A DNA stretch of 64,000 bases from Corynebacterium glyciniphilum AJ 3170 (GCF_007673095.1 NZ_VDYZ01000012.1:1-64000), one strand, 5' to 3'. Positions 18,222 to 26,927 are shown, counted from the stretch's first letter. Numbers and translations are program-made. Notes: generated from the sequence alone by a model not told the origin.

Positions 18222-18245
18222 GTTCCGACGGGGGGTCGGGAACCT
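18222..18245 (+). terminator. Hairpin after lldR, overlapping the next -35 element
   Basis: GGTTCCGAC pairs with GTCGGGAACC (one bulged base) around a five-G loop, followed by TTTC. The right arm is also the GGGAACC of the promoter described next. A hairpin built the same way sits after glmM. Confidence 0.5.
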
Positions 18246-18268
18246 TTCCTGCACCCGGTGAGTCTCTC
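18239..18268 (+). promoter_or_regulatory. ECF (SigM-type) promoter of the esx pair
   Basis: GGGAACC, an 18-bp spacer and GTCTCT match the general ECF pattern GGAAC-N-GTC. The mycobacterial SigM regulon is known to include esxT/esxU. The sequence around it (ACCTTTC ... CCGGTGAGTCTCTCT) recurs almost unchanged at 21708. The esxU start codon is 73 bases beyond the -10 element. Confidence 0.65.
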
Positions 18269-18340
18269 TACGGTGACGTCTCCGGCACATGCCCGGGGAG
18301 CGGCATACAGAGTCCAGAGACAACGACAGGGGAGGGACCC

Positions 18341-18625
18341 ATGAGCTTCAGAACAGCAACCGAGGTCATGCAGGCCACGGCAGGAAAAGTCGACACGGTC
18401 AACGACCAGGTGCAGTCCGAGCTGACCCGGCTGCAGGGCACCGTTGACGGCGTCGCGGGGGCGTGGAAAGGGGATGCCCAGGTGGCATTCGCCAATCTCA
18501 TGGTCCGGTGGCGCGAGTCCGCACAGGAACTGAGGCAGGCGCTCGACGGCATCTCGGAGAACATCCGTGGCAACGCCCGGGCCTTCCAGCAGGTCGAGGA
18601 CGACAACATCGCGGCATTCCGCTGA
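18341..18625 (+). CDS. esxU: WXG100 protein EsxU-like
   Basis: A 94-aa helical-hairpin protein of the WXG100 family, a small substrate secreted as a dimer by type VII systems. The turn motif is W-K-G in GAWKGDAQVAF at about residue 47, between two long amphipathic helices. GGAGGG is positioned before the ATG. It is followed 41 bp later by a second WXG100 gene, its likely partner. Order relative to the Rv3446c-family gene and rplM corresponds to esxU in mycobacterial ESX-4. Confidence 0.85.
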   Translation: MSFRTATEVMQATAGKVDTVNDQVQSELTRLQGTVDGVAGAWKGDAQVAFANLMVRWRESAQELRQALDGISENIRGNARAFQQVEDDNIAAFR

Positions 18626-18666
18626 CCACCCGACCATCATCGACACACCTCTGAAGGAATGACACC

Positions 18667-18948
18667 GTGATCCAGTACGACTTCGGCCACATCGCCCAGG
18701 CCTCCGCCGACATCCACGCCACCAACCGCAACATCAACGGCATGCTCGACCAGCTCAAGGGAGACATCGCCCCGATGGTGGCGGAATGGGAGGGGGAGAG
18801 CGCCACGGCCTACCAGACGGCACAGAAGCGGTGGGACGCTGCTGCCGAGGAACTCAACCAGGTGTTGCAGACCATCGCCAGGGCCGTGGACAACGCCAAT
18901 TCCCGCATGAGCCAGATCAACACCAGCGCAGCGAACAGCTGGGCCTGA
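18667..18948 (+). CDS. esxT: WXG100 protein EsxT-like
   Basis: A 93-aa WXG100 protein with W-E-G in VAEWEGESATAYQ at about residue 40. The start is GTG 18667 with GAAGGA upstream. It should form a heterodimer with the preceding EsxU-like protein and be exported by the EccC-driven ESX-4 machine. Because eccC is interrupted in this genome, export of this pair is doubtful unless a second system exists. A rho-independent-type hairpin follows. Confidence 0.85.
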   Translation: MIQYDFGHIAQASADIHATNRNINGMLDQLKGDIAPMVAEWEGESATAYQTAQKRWDAAAEELNQVLQTIARAVDNANSRMSQINTSAANSWA

Positions 18949-18972
18949 CGCCGGCTCGTCCGTCCTGCGTGT

Positions 18973-19005
18973 GCCGTCGCCGTCCCCTCCGGGGAGGGCG
19001 ACGGC
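18973..19005 (+). terminator. Hairpin after esxT
   Basis: GCCGTCGCC pairs with GGCGACGGC, with an inner CCCC-TCC-GGGG stem. It separates the esx pair from the ribosomal protein operon. There is no clear T-tract, as is usual in high-G+C actinobacteria. Confidence 0.6.
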
Positions 19006-19021
19006 ATCGTTGTCGGCTGAC

Positions 19022-19051
19022 TTGGTCCGGGAGGTGCACATCCGGTAATCT
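19022..19051 (+). promoter_or_regulatory. Promoter of rplM-rpsI
   Basis: TTGGTC (-35), an 18-bp spacer and TAATCT (-10) lie about 150 bases before rplM, leaving a leader of roughly 145 nt that could hold a ribosomal-protein regulatory structure. Confidence 0.5.
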
Positions 19052-19201
19052 CCATCAGGTTGCGATCATCCATGTCCGTGTCACGGCACATCGGTGGTCG
19101 GCCCGCAGGTCCCCACCGGCCGCTGCGGGCGCCTCTCCCGGGGCTTCCCGGGATCGAGGGGTCTTCCGGCTGGCAGTTCCATGAAGACCAAGGAGTCATA
19201 C

Positions 19202-19645
19202 ATGACTACTTTCCACCCGAAGAGCGGTGACCTGACCCGTAAGTGGTACGTCATCGACGCCAATGACGTGGTCCTGGGTCGTCTCGCCACCCACGCAGCA
19301 GACCTGCTGCGCGGCAAGGGCAAGCCGATCTACGCCCCGAACGTCGACTGTGGTGACAACGTCATCATCATCAACGCGGACAAGGTTCACATCTCGTCCA
19401 ACAAGCGGGACCGTGAGTTCCGTTACCGCCACTCCGGTTACCCGGGCGGCCTCAAGACGATGTCCCTGGGTCGCTCCATGGAGCTGCACCCGGAGCGCGT
19501 CGTCGCCGACGCCATCGTCGGCATGATGCCGCACAACCGGCTCAACCGCGAGTCCGCCAAGAAGCTCCGCGTCTTCGCCGGCTCCGAGCACCCCTTTGCG
19601 GCTCAGAAGCCCGAGTCCTACGAGATCAAGAAGGTGGAACAGTGA
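19202..19645 (+). CDS. rplM: 50S ribosomal protein L13
   Basis: A 147-aa ribosomal protein. The start is ATG 19202 with AAGGAG 7 bp upstream. Conserved L13 features are [16 protein letters not shown] near the N-terminus, RHSGYPGG in the middle and GMMPHNRL in the C-terminal part. It overlaps rpsI by 4 bp (GTGA), giving coupled synthesis of L13 and S9. Location next to the esx pair is the usual actinobacterial arrangement. Confidence 0.97.
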   Translation: MTTFHPKSGDLTRKWYVIDANDVVLGRLATHAADLLRGKGKPIYAPNVDCGDNVIIINADKVHISSNKRDREFRYRHSGYPGGLKTMSLGRSMELHPERVVADAIVGMMPHNRLNRESAKKLRVFAGSEHPFAAQKPESYEIKKVEQ

Positions 19646-20190
19646 CCGACAACGAGAACTACGAGGCCGAGTCCGTGGACGAAGAGGTCCTGGCCGCCAC
19701 CGACGCCGTGAACGAGGAATTCGTCGCCAGCATCGGTGACTCCATCGCCGAGGTGTCCGAGGACGCCGAGGGTGACGATTTCGTCGCCGCCCCCACTGTC
19801 TTCGACGGCCCCATCCAGACCGTCGGTCGCCGCAAGGAGGCCGTCGTCCGTATCCGCATGGTGCAGGGCTCCGGCCAGTTCACCTGCAACGGTCGCACCC
19901 TGGAGGAGTACTTCCCCAACAAGCTGCACCAGCAGCTGATCAAGGCTCCGCTCGTCCTGCTCGAGCGCGAGAACCAGTTCGACTTCCAGGTCAACCTCAA
20001 GGGCGGTGGCCCGTCCGGTCAGGCCGGTGCGATGCGTCTCGCCATCGCCCGGGCCCTGAACAAGTACAACCCGGAGGAGCGCTCCGAGCTGAAGAAGGCC
20101 GGCTTCCTCACCCGCGACGCCCGCGCCGTGGAGCGCAAGAAGGCTGGTCTGCACAAGGCCCGTCGCGCACCGCAGTACTCCAAGCGCTGA
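19642..20190 (+). CDS. rpsI: 30S ribosomal protein S9
   Basis: A 182-aa S9. The last 130 residues are the universal S9 domain ([14 protein letters not shown] near the start, [12 protein letters not shown] in the middle, the basic tail ending RAPQYSKR that contacts P-site tRNA). About 50 acidic N-terminal residues form the extension typical of actinobacterial S9. The GTG start overlaps the rplM stop. Confidence 0.97.
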   Translation: MTDNENYEAESVDEEVLAATDAVNEEFVASIGDSIAEVSEDAEGDDFVAAPTVFDGPIQTVGRRKEAVVRIRMVQGSGQFTCNGRTLEEYFPNKLHQQLIKAPLVLLERENQFDFQVNLKGGGPSGQAGAMRLAIARALNKYNPEERSELKKAGFLTRDARAVERKKAGLHKARRAPQYSKR

Positions 20191-20240
20191 CTCGTACGGG
20201 TCTTCGCTCGACTGCAGCGCGGCCCCGCTGCCGCGCACGA

Positions 20241-20284
20241 CAACGCCGTCCCGTCCCACACTCTGTGTGGGCGGGGCGGCGTTG
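20241..20284 (+). terminator. Terminator after rpsI
   Basis: CAACGCCG and CGGCGTTG bracket inner complementary segments (CCCACA/TGTGGG) around a CTC loop, forming a long stem of about 20 bp with small mismatches. It lies between rpsI and glmM. Confidence 0.75.
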
Positions 20285-20332
20285 CCTGTCGTTTGGGGGA
20301 GTTGGGGGCATGACGGTCTAGACTGGCACTCC

Positions 20333-21679
20333 ATGAGCAGACTTTTCGGTACGGACGGGGTGAGGGGCCTCGCGAACAGGTCGCTGACGGCACCACTGGC
20401 ACTGCGGTTGGGGGCGGCCGCCGCGCGTGTCCTCACGACGACGGGGCAGGGGTCGCAGCGCCGTCCCACGGCGGTCATCGGTCGTGACCCACGCGTGTCG
20501 GGCGAGATGCTGGCAGGTGCGCTGTCCGCCGGAATGGCGTCCCAGGGCGTCGATGTGCTGAATGTCGGTGTCCTCCCGACACCGGCGGTCGCGTTCCTCA
20601 CCGACGACTACGGAGCGGACATGGGCGTGATGATCTCCGCGTCGCACAACCCGATGCCCGACAACGGCATCAAGTTCTTCGCGGCAGGTGGACGGAAGCT
20701 CGATGACTCCGTGGAGGACGAGATCGAGTCGGCCATGCTGGAGCTGGAGGAACAGGGCCCCACCGGAGCTGCGATCGGCCGGGTCATCGAGGAGTCCGGG
20801 GACGCCCTGGAGCGGTACCTGTTCCACCTGCAGGATGCCGCACCGCGGCCGTTGGACGGCATCCGGGTGGTTGTCGACTGCGCCAACGGTGCCGCCAGTC
20901 TCGCCGCGCCCATGGCCTACGAGGCCGCCGGTGCGGAGGTGGTAGCTATTCACAACTCCCCGAACTCCTTCAACATCAACGACAACTGCGGATCGACACA
21001 CATCGAGGTCATCCAGCAGGCGGTCCTCGACCATCATGCGGACCTGGGTCTGTCCCACGACGGGGACGCGGACCGGTGCCTCGCCGTGGACTCTGAAGGA
21101 AAGGTGATCGACGGCGACCAGATCATGGCGATTCTCGCCGTGGACATGAAGGAGTCGGGCGAGCTGCGCAAGAACACCCTCGTGGCGACGGTGATGTCCA
21201 ACCTCGGATTGACGCTGGCGATGAAAGAGCATGACATCACCCTGCGCCGTACCAAGGTCGGCGACCGCTACGTGCTGGCGGACCTCACGGCCAACGATTT
21301 TTCCCTGGGAGGGGAGCAGTCCGGCCACATCGTGATCCCGTCGCACGCGACGACGGGCGACGGCACCCTCACCGGTCTGCGACTGATGGCGAGGATGGCG
21401 GACACCGGAAAGTCTTTACGGGAACTGGCTGACGTGATGACGGTGCTCCCGCAGACCCTCATCAACGTCCCCGTGGAAGAGAAGGAACGGATCCATACCT
21501 CCGAGGTCGTTCGTCAGGCCATAGAGGCGGCGGAGGCCGAACTCGGTGACACCGGCCGAGTCCTGTTGCGTCCCAGTGGTACCGAGCAGGTCTACCGGGT
21601 GATGGTGGAAGCACCGACATCTGCGGAGGCCAAGCAGGTCGCTGGACGACTCGCGGCAGTCGTCGTCGCCGAAGGCTAG
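20333..21679 (+). CDS. glmM: Phosphoglucosamine mutase
   Basis: A 448-aa enzyme interconverting glucosamine-6-phosphate and glucosamine-1-phosphate for peptidoglycan and cell-wall arabinogalactan linker synthesis. It opens [15 protein letters not shown] and carries the phosphoserine loop [13 protein letters not shown] (about residue 100), the metal loop HDGDADRCL and the sugar-phosphate loop EQSGH. The ending [12 protein letters not shown] is the phosphate-binding loop. Length is standard. ATG 20333 is the family start. The gene is followed by a hairpin/promoter unit like the one before esxU. Confidence 0.96.
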   Translation: MSRLFGTDGVRGLANRSLTAPLALRLGAAAARVLTTTGQGSQRRPTAVIGRDPRVSGEMLAGALSAGMASQGVDVLNVGVLPTPAVAFLTDDYGADMGVMISASHNPMPDNGIKFFAAGGRKLDDSVEDEIESAMLELEEQGPTGAAIGRVIEESGDALERYLFHLQDAAPRPLDGIRVVVDCANGAASLAAPMAYEAAGAEVVAIHNSPNSFNINDNCGSTHIEVIQQAVLDHHADLGLSHDGDADRCLAVDSEGKVIDGDQIMAILAVDMKESGELRKNTLVATVMSNLGLTLAMKEHDITLRRTKVGDRYVLADLTANDFSLGGEQSGHIVIPSHATTGDGTLTGLRLMARMADTGKSLRELADVMTVLPQTLINVPVEEKERIHTSEVVRQAIEAAEAELGDTGRVLLRPSGTEQVYRVMVEAPTSAEAKQVAGRLAAVVVAEG

Positions 21680-21693
21680 GCACGACCTTGCGT

Positions 21694-21714
21694 GGTTCCC
21701 CGGGGGAGGGAACC
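21694..21714 (+). terminator. Hairpin after glmM, overlapping the next -35 element
   Basis: GGTTCCC-CGGGGGA-GGGAACC forms a perfect 7-bp stem followed by TTTC. It has the same construction as the hairpin at 18222: the right arm doubles as the promoter -35. Confidence 0.55.
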
Positions 21715-21737
21715 TTTCGGTACTCCGGTGAGTCTCT
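21708..21737 (+). promoter_or_regulatory. ECF (SigM-type) promoter of the post-glmM operon
   Basis: GGGAACC, exactly 18 bases of spacer after GGAAC, then GTCTCT. Shared flanks ACCTTTC and CCGGTGAGTCTCTCT with the esx promoter at 18239 argue for the same sigma factor. Confidence 0.65.
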
Positions 21738-21840
21738 CTTGTCACGGACCGATGAACAGGTCGTTGACATGTGATGGCGCGTGACGGTAGTGGTGGCAAT
21801 GGCCGGGCTCCGTCACCGGAGAGATGAAGGGGACGTGCCC

Positions 21841-22158
21841 ATGGCACCGGATATCAGCAGACTCGGGGTGGACGTCGACGCCGCGCAGTCGGCACTGTCA
21901 GAGGCATTCACCGCGGTGGGGGTGAGGCAGGAGAGGATCCGGGCTGATGCCCCGCGTCGGACGGCCGAGAGTTACGGGCGTGGTCTCGGTGAACAGGCGG
22001 CTCGGCTGGTGGAGGTGCGGAGACGTGCTCATGAGGTGCGTCTGGCCCACATCGACCGGCTGCACCGGGGGCTGGAGAATACAGCGGGTACGTTGACCGC
22101 GGTCTCCGACACGGAGTGGGAGTCGCAGCGCGCGCTGGGCACAGGGGAGGGGCGGTGA
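21841..22158 (+). CDS. Small helical protein, putative type VII-associated (105 aa)
   Basis: No family recognised with certainty. The protein is predicted almost wholly helical, with no W-x-G turn, rich in Arg, Ala and Glu, and of the size of Esx/Esp-type secretion partners. ATG 21841 has AAGGGGA about 8 bp upstream. It is the first gene of a tightly packed operon (1-bp overlap with the next gene) under a promoter nearly identical to that of esxUT. Association with type VII secretion is inferred from promoter sharing and location only. Confidence 0.6.
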   Translation: MAPDISRLGVDVDAAQSALSEAFTAVGVRQERIRADAPRRTAESYGRGLGEQAARLVEVRRRAHEVRLAHIDRLHRGLENTAGTLTAVSDTEWESQRALGTGEGR

Positions 22159-23672
22159 TGTCGGTACAGGCTGATCAGGCGCGGCTCACCGCCTCAGTGC
22201 GCAAACTCGATCAGGCGGGTACCACGGTGACCAGAGCCCTCCCCGCCGCCGTCCCCTGGATCATCACCGGAGTCACTGCGTTGGTCGAGTTCGCCGACGG
22301 TATGACGCTCGGCGGAGGCGATGACGACGGCGACGATAGAGCGGACGGCAAGGAGTCGAAGGAGTCGTCCGGGGGAAAGTCGGGGAAGGGAGGAGGGAAG
22401 AAAGGTGTGGTCGGCGAGGTGTTGTCCACGTTGAGGGACTACGTCGTCGGAATCAGCGGAGGTGTACTGGCCAACAAACTGGGTGCCGGCAGCGATGAGC
22501 ATGAAGAACACGAGGAGACCGTGGACCACGCGGATGAGGCGGTGCTGAGCTGTGACCGCGTCCTGGAGTCCATCCAGTCCCTGTGCGCGGGAGAAGTCGA
22601 AGCGTGCGTGGACGGTGCTGTCACTACCGCGATGGGGTTGTTCGGGTCATCGAAGGCTCTGCAATCCACCGACCCGGTCGCGGCGCAGGCGATGCTGGAG
22701 GCCGCCATGCAGGTTCTCTGCTCTGCCGCAGACGGTGTGGGGAGCATGGTGGAGGGGCGGAACACACAGATGGGTGAGTGTCTGGAACTCACCATCACCG
22801 AGTGTCTCCCGGCTGCCGAGGAGGGGCAGTGCCGCACCCCGTTGGCCGCGGACCCGGCACCGGAAGCCGTGGCATCCGACTGCGACGTCGCACCCGTACC
22901 TCGGGACGTGGCTACGGTCGGGGCCTCATCCACGGTGCCGGTGGAATCCTGTCCTCCGCCGTCCGGCCAACAGCCCGCGTCGGGGACGGCATCAGGTGTC
23001 GCCGCAGTCGCGGCGACGTCCGTCGCCTCGGCAGGGCTGGGATCCTCGCTCACGCCGTCGTTGCCGTGCCCTCCAGTGGTGACCATGCCCGATCTCGCAG
23101 GCGAGATCAGCGGGTGGGTCAGAGGGGCGGTCGAAGGGGCGGTCGAGGGGGCGGTGAACATTGCCGTCGAGAACTCCGGGTCGCTGATCGACGTGGGCGG
23201 TATCGACGTCAACCTGTGCCCTCCTGAGACATCTGTGGAGGATGGGAGCGGAGACTGCGTGGTTGAGCCAGCTGAACCCGAACCGTGTGAACCGGAACCG
23301 TGTGTGCCGGAACCTGAGGAACCGGAACCGTGTGAACCGGAGGAACCCGACGCTCCGGCACCCTCCACGGTTGATCCTGAGAAGGGGTTCGACAAGAGCA
23401 CGTACGTTCCGGGGACAGCCACCGCGGGAGACGGGGCGGACCAGCCTGCGTCTCCTGTCGAGGCCGATTTCCCGCCGGCTGTGGATCCTGCTGCCGCGGC
23501 CGATTCATCGGAACCGTCGGAAACGTCTGGGTCTACCGGAGACTCTGGGGCCTCTGGGGCCTCCGAAACTCCGGAGAACGCCGCTACCGACGACGGGTGG
23601 GCACCGGATGTATGGCTGACAGGTGAAAAGTCCGGTGACGCACCGTCGGTGGCGAGGAGCGGGCAGTGGTGA
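22158..23672 (+). CDS. Large cysteine- and Glu/Pro-rich protein, candidate type VII substrate (504 aa)
   Basis: No known family recognised. The N-terminal 40 residues are a helical segment (QARLTASVRKLDQAG). A highly charged D/K/S/G linker, a helical middle with spaced cysteines (CDRVL, SLCAGEVEAC), a stretch of repeats GAVEGAVEGAV at about 323, and a Cys-Pro-Glu repeat tract (EPEPCEPEPCVPEPEEPEP, about 370-390) follow, then a low-complexity S/T/G/A/E tail. There is no classical signal peptide. GGAGGGG precedes the ATG, which overlaps the previous stop (TGATG). Size, composition and operon context resemble mycobacterial Esp-type substrates, but this is inference. Confidence 0.6.
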   Translation: MSVQADQARLTASVRKLDQAGTTVTRALPAAVPWIITGVTALVEFADGMTLGGGDDDGDDRADGKESKESSGGKSGKGGGKKGVVGEVLSTLRDYVVGISGGVLANKLGAGSDEHEEHEETVDHADEAVLSCDRVLESIQSLCAGEVEACVDGAVTTAMGLFGSSKALQSTDPVAAQAMLEAAMQVLCSAADGVGSMVEGRNTQMGECLELTITECLPAAEEGQCRTPLAADPAPEAVASDCDVAPVPRDVATVGASSTVPVESCPPPSGQQPASGTASGVAAVAATSVASAGLGSSLTPSLPCPPVVTMPDLAGEISGWVRGAVEGAVEGAVNIAVENSGSLIDVGGIDVNLCPPETSVEDGSGDCVVEPAEPEPCEPEPCVPEPEEPEPCEPEEPDAPAPSTVDPEKGFDKSTYVPGTATAGDGADQPASPVEADFPPAVDPAAAADSSEPSETSGSTGDSGASGASETPENAATDDGWAPDVWLTGEKSGDAPSVARSGQW

Positions 23673-23884
23673 ACACCAGAAGTCCCATAGAGGCAGCACT
23701 GGACACCTACGTCCAGGTTGTCGGCACCGCGACGGAGAAGTTCCAGCGACAGATGGATGAAGCGACCCGCCTGCTGAAGGAGGCAGGAATGGAGGACCCC
23801 ACCGAGCCCTCCGGGTCTCGTTCGGAGACAGGCAGCGGCACCGGACGCACGTCGGGGCGCCGAAGCCCCGGCATCTTCGACTGA
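23669..23884 (+). CDS. Small hypothetical protein, 71 aa
   Basis: Not recognised. An amphipathic helix of about 40 residues (ALDTYVQVVGTATEKFQRQM) is followed by a disordered S/T/G/R tail. The GTG start overlaps the previous stop (GTGA), making it the third coupled gene of the post-glmM operon. GTG 23666 is an alternative start. It could be a chaperone or partner for the 504-aa protein. Confidence 0.55.
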   Translation: MNTRSPIEAALDTYVQVVGTATEKFQRQMDEATRLLKEAGMEDPTEPSGSRSETGSGTGRTSGRRSPGIFD

Positions 23885-23897
23885 CGACGGGCAGTAG

Positions 23898-24794
23898 TCA
23901 GGCGCGGAGAGCCTCATTCACCGCGTCGAGCGGATCAGCGAATTCAGGCAACTTCTCGAAGAGTTCTCCGCGGTTCTCGACCTCGGAGTTCTTGATCTTC
24001 GCCTCCGGATCCCGGAAGCCCGCATAGTGCTTGTCATCCTCTGCGAGGATGAAACCGGTGGCCAGCGACCGGATGAAATCCTGCGCAGCGAGTTCGAGTC
24101 CGCTGTTCGTCGTCAGGAACTTACGGATCAGCTTCTCGTGGAATCCGGACGCCGACGCTTTTGAGATCCGGCGGAACACCACCGGGCCTCCCCACAGAGC
24201 AGCGACACGCTCCGGCTCGCCGGCCTCGATCCCCAACGAGCGTCCCGGGGCGAGGACGAGGCCGGGTGCCTGCACGTGCCGCGCGGCCTGGTAGCAACTC
24301 GGCGAGGTGTCCGACGGGTGGATCGCGATCACGCCGGCGACCGTCGGCCGGTCACGGTAGTGCTTCTTGGCAGGTTCAGCGGGAGCCCGTCCCGTCGCGG
24401 CCAGGATGGCGGCACCGGCACCCATGCCGTGCCCGGCGAAGAACAGTTTGTTCGGGTCCACTGTGATGTTGCCGACGCCCAGCCGGACCCCCGACAGGAT
24501 CTGCAGGCAGGACTCCAGGTCCGAGGCGAAACCGCGGTGATTCGGCAGGATGCCGCGCTCAGTGTCCGGTGCGGCCACGGCGATACCCCAGCTGGCCAGG
24601 TGGCGCAGGGTGGCATGGTAGCCGTCCACGCCGACCCGCCAGTCGTGGCCGAATGCCACGCCGGCGATTGCCTTGCCCTCAGCAGGCGTGTAGATACGGC
24701 CGGGGATTCCGGCGAAGTCGAGTTCGCCGACCAGGACCCTGTGCGGGCCCCGTTTCTCCAACCGGGGGACCAGGTTCTTCACGTTGTCTGCCAC
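23898..24794 (-). CDS. Alpha/beta-hydrolase-like protein lacking the nucleophile serine
   Basis: A 298-aa dienelactone-hydrolase-like protein. The start is GTG 24794 with GAGGA just upstream. The fold is suggested by GVAFGHDWRVG, APDTERGILPNHRG and the nucleophile-elbow segment FFAGHGMGAGAAIL. In active hydrolases the elbow is G-x-S-x-G; here it reads GHGMG, with glycine in place of serine. This protein type precedes glmS in corynebacteria and may be a non-catalytic or differently catalytic member. No signal peptide. It is convergent with the post-glmM operon. Confidence 0.7.
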   Translation of the reverse strand: MADNVKNLVPRLEKRGPHRVLVGELDFAGIPGRIYTPAEGKAIAGVAFGHDWRVGVDGYHATLRHLASWGIAVAAPDTERGILPNHRGFASDLESCLQILSGVRLGVGNITVDPNKLFFAGHGMGAGAAILAATGRAPAEPAKKHYRDRPTVAGVIAIHPSDTSPSCYQAARHVQAPGLVLAPGRSLGIEAGEPERVAALWGGPVVFRRISKASASGFHEKLIRKFLTTNSGLELAAQDFIRSLATGFILAEDDKHYAGFRDPEAKIKNSEVENRGELFEKLPEFADPLDAVNEALRA

Positions 24795-25023
24795 GGTCCT
24801 CAGCCTAGTAGATAGAACCGTGCCGCGGGGCGGGGGTCTCCACGGCAGCCCGGCCCCGGATGTCCCGGAGCGCCCCGCAGGACGCCCGCAGGACGCCAGC
24901 ACGCCGCCAGCAGGCCGCGTCGCAGCTGGCTCATGACGGGGGAACACATCGGGGAAGACGTCGCGGGGATCGCCGTCAGGGGCGTCTAACGGGACGCGCT
25001 TCACGGGCCGAAAAGCAGACCAG

Positions 25024-25029
25024 TATTGT
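25024..25029 (+). promoter_or_regulatory. Probable glmS -10 box, leaderless or nearly so
   Basis: TATTGT is followed by 8 bases and the glmS ATG; no ribosome binding site is present. Confidence 0.45.
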
Positions 25030-25037
25030 TGTCGGGT

Positions 25038-26912
25038 ATGTGTGGCATCGTTGGATACATCGGAAGCGCCCGGAGCTCCGCCAAGGCACTTGACATCGGC
25101 CTGGAGGCCCTGGCCAGGATGGAGTACCGGGGGTACGACTCCGCCGGCATCGCCGTCATCTCGGACGGTGACATCGAGGTCGAGAAGAAGGCCGGAAAGC
25201 TCGCGAACCTGCAGCAGCAGATCGAGGAGACAGGCCGGGACAGGTTCACCGGGAAGGCCTGTATCGGCCATACCCGGTGGGCCACGCACGGGCGTCCCAA
25301 TGACGTCAACGCGCACCCGCACGTCTCCTTCGACGGTAAAGCCGTGATCGTGCACAACGGCATCATCGAGAACTTCGCTCCCCTGCGTGCCGAGATCGAG
25401 GCCGCGGGCATTGAACTGACCAGCGAGACCGACTCCGAGGTCGCTGCCCACCTGCTCGCCCTGGCGTACGCCGCCGGCCCGACGGCGGGCGACCTCGAGG
25501 CGTCCGCACTCTCGGTGCTGCGTCGGCTGGAAGGCGCGTTCACCGTCCTGTTCGCCCATGCGGACGAGCCGGGCAAGATCGTCGCCGGGCGCCGCTCCAC
25601 CCCGCTGATCGTCGGCGTCGGCGAGGACGGCATGTTCCTCGGCTCCGACGTCGCGGGGTTCATCGCACACACCCGTGAGGCGGTGGAACTCGACGAGAAC
25701 AACGCCGTCGTCATCACCGCAGACGAGTACCATGTCATGGACTTCGACGGCACCCCGACGGAGGGCCGCCCCTTCACCATCGACTGGGATCTCGCCGCCG
25801 CAGAGAAAGGGGGCTTCGACTCCTTCATGATGAAGGAGATCTTCGAGCAGCCCGCCGCCGTGCGTGACACACTGGCGGGGCACTACGTCGACGGACGGGT
25901 CGTGCTCGACGAACAGCGACTGTCCGACGATGACCTGCGTCAGGTCGAGAAGGTCTTCGTGGTTGCCTGTGGTTCGGCCTACCACTCCGGCCTGCTGGCG
26001 AAGTACGCCATCGAGCACTGGGTGCGGCTGCCTGTGGAGATCGAGGTCGCCAGCGAGTTCCGTTACCGTGATCCGGTCCTCGACCGGCAGACGCTCGTGG
26101 TGGCGGTCTCGCAGTCCGGTGAGACTGCGGACACGCTGGAGGCGGTCCGGCACGCCAAGAAGCAGGGCGCCCGGGTGCTGGCGGTGTGCAACACCAACGG
26201 TTCACAGATCCCACGCGAGGCCGACGCCGTGCTCTACACCCACGCGGGCCCCGAGATCGGTGTCGCCTCCACCAAGGCATTCCTGGCCCAGGTCGCGGCG
26301 AACTACATCGTGGGTCTGGCGCTGGCGCAGGCCCGGGGAACGAAGTTCTCCGACGAGATCGAGGCGACCTACCGTCAGCTCGAGGAGATCCCGGGCAAGA
26401 TCGAGAAGGTGCTGGAGCTCAAGGACACCGTCCTTGAGCTGGCGGCGGAGCTCGGCCCGATCCCGACCATGCTGTTCCTGGGACGCCACGTCGGCTACCC
26501 GGTCGCCCTCGAGGGGGCCCTGAAGCTCAAGGAGCTGGCCTACATCCACGCCGAGGGATTCCCTGCCGGTGAGCTCAAGCACGGGCCGATCGCCCTGATC
26601 GAGGATGACCTGCCGGTGGTCGTGGTCGTGCCGTCGCCACAGGGCAGGGAGATCCTGCACTCGAAGATCGTCACCAACATCCAGGAGATCCGAGCCCGCG
26701 GTGCCCGGACCATCGTCATCGCGGAGGAGGGCGATGAGGCGGTTCGCCCGTTCGCCAATGATCTGCTGGAGATCCCGCAGTGCCCGACCCTGCTGCAGCC
26801 GCTGCTCTCCACCGTGCCGTTGCAGTTCCTGTCGGCAGAGATCGCCCGCCAGTGCGGCAACGCCGATATCGACAAGCCGCGGAACCTGGCCAAGTCCGTG
26901 ACCGTGGAATAG
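25038..26912 (+). CDS. glmS: Glutamine-fructose-6-phosphate aminotransferase
   Basis: A 624-aa enzyme making glucosamine-6-phosphate, the first step of UDP-GlcNAc synthesis and the partner of GlmM. Cys2 (MCGIVGYIG) is the glutaminase nucleophile. The glutaminase domain has HTRWATHG and ETDSEV. Two SIS sugar-isomerase domains follow (CGSAYHSGL, SQSGETADT, EGFPAGELKHGP) and the C-terminus ends DKPRNLAKSVTVE. No ribozyme-like leader is evident. Confidence 0.97.
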   Translation: MCGIVGYIGSARSSAKALDIGLEALARMEYRGYDSAGIAVISDGDIEVEKKAGKLANLQQQIEETGRDRFTGKACIGHTRWATHGRPNDVNAHPHVSFDGKAVIVHNGIIENFAPLRAEIEAAGIELTSETDSEVAAHLLALAYAAGPTAGDLEASALSVLRRLEGAFTVLFAHADEPGKIVAGRRSTPLIVGVGEDGMFLGSDVAGFIAHTREAVELDENNAVVITADEYHVMDFDGTPTEGRPFTIDWDLAAAEKGGFDSFMMKEIFEQPAAVRDTLAGHYVDGRVVLDEQRLSDDDLRQVEKVFVVACGSAYHSGLLAKYAIEHWVRLPVEIEVASEFRYRDPVLDRQTLVVAVSQSGETADTLEAVRHAKKQGARVLAVCNTNGSQIPREADAVLYTHAGPEIGVASTKAFLAQVAANYIVGLALAQARGTKFSDEIEATYRQLEEIPGKIEKVLELKDTVLELAAELGPIPTMLFLGRHVGYPVALEGALKLKELAYIHAEGFPAGELKHGPIALIEDDLPVVVVVPSPQGREILHSKIVTNIQEIRARGARTIVIAEEGDEAVRPFANDLLEIPQCPTLLQPLLSTVPLQFLSAEIARQCGNADIDKPRNLAKSVTVE

Positions 26913-26927
26913 ACCCGGGGAACAACG

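Noticed and set aside
23250..23350. GAACCGGAACCGTGTG repeats as a CRISPR array
   Set aside because: Repeats are in frame, without unique spacers, and encode the Glu-Pro-Cys tract.
24795..26153. Minus-strand frame extending the alpha/beta hydrolase upstream through glmS
   Set aside because: The extension is antisense to glmS; GTG 24794 with GAGGA gives the normal protein length.
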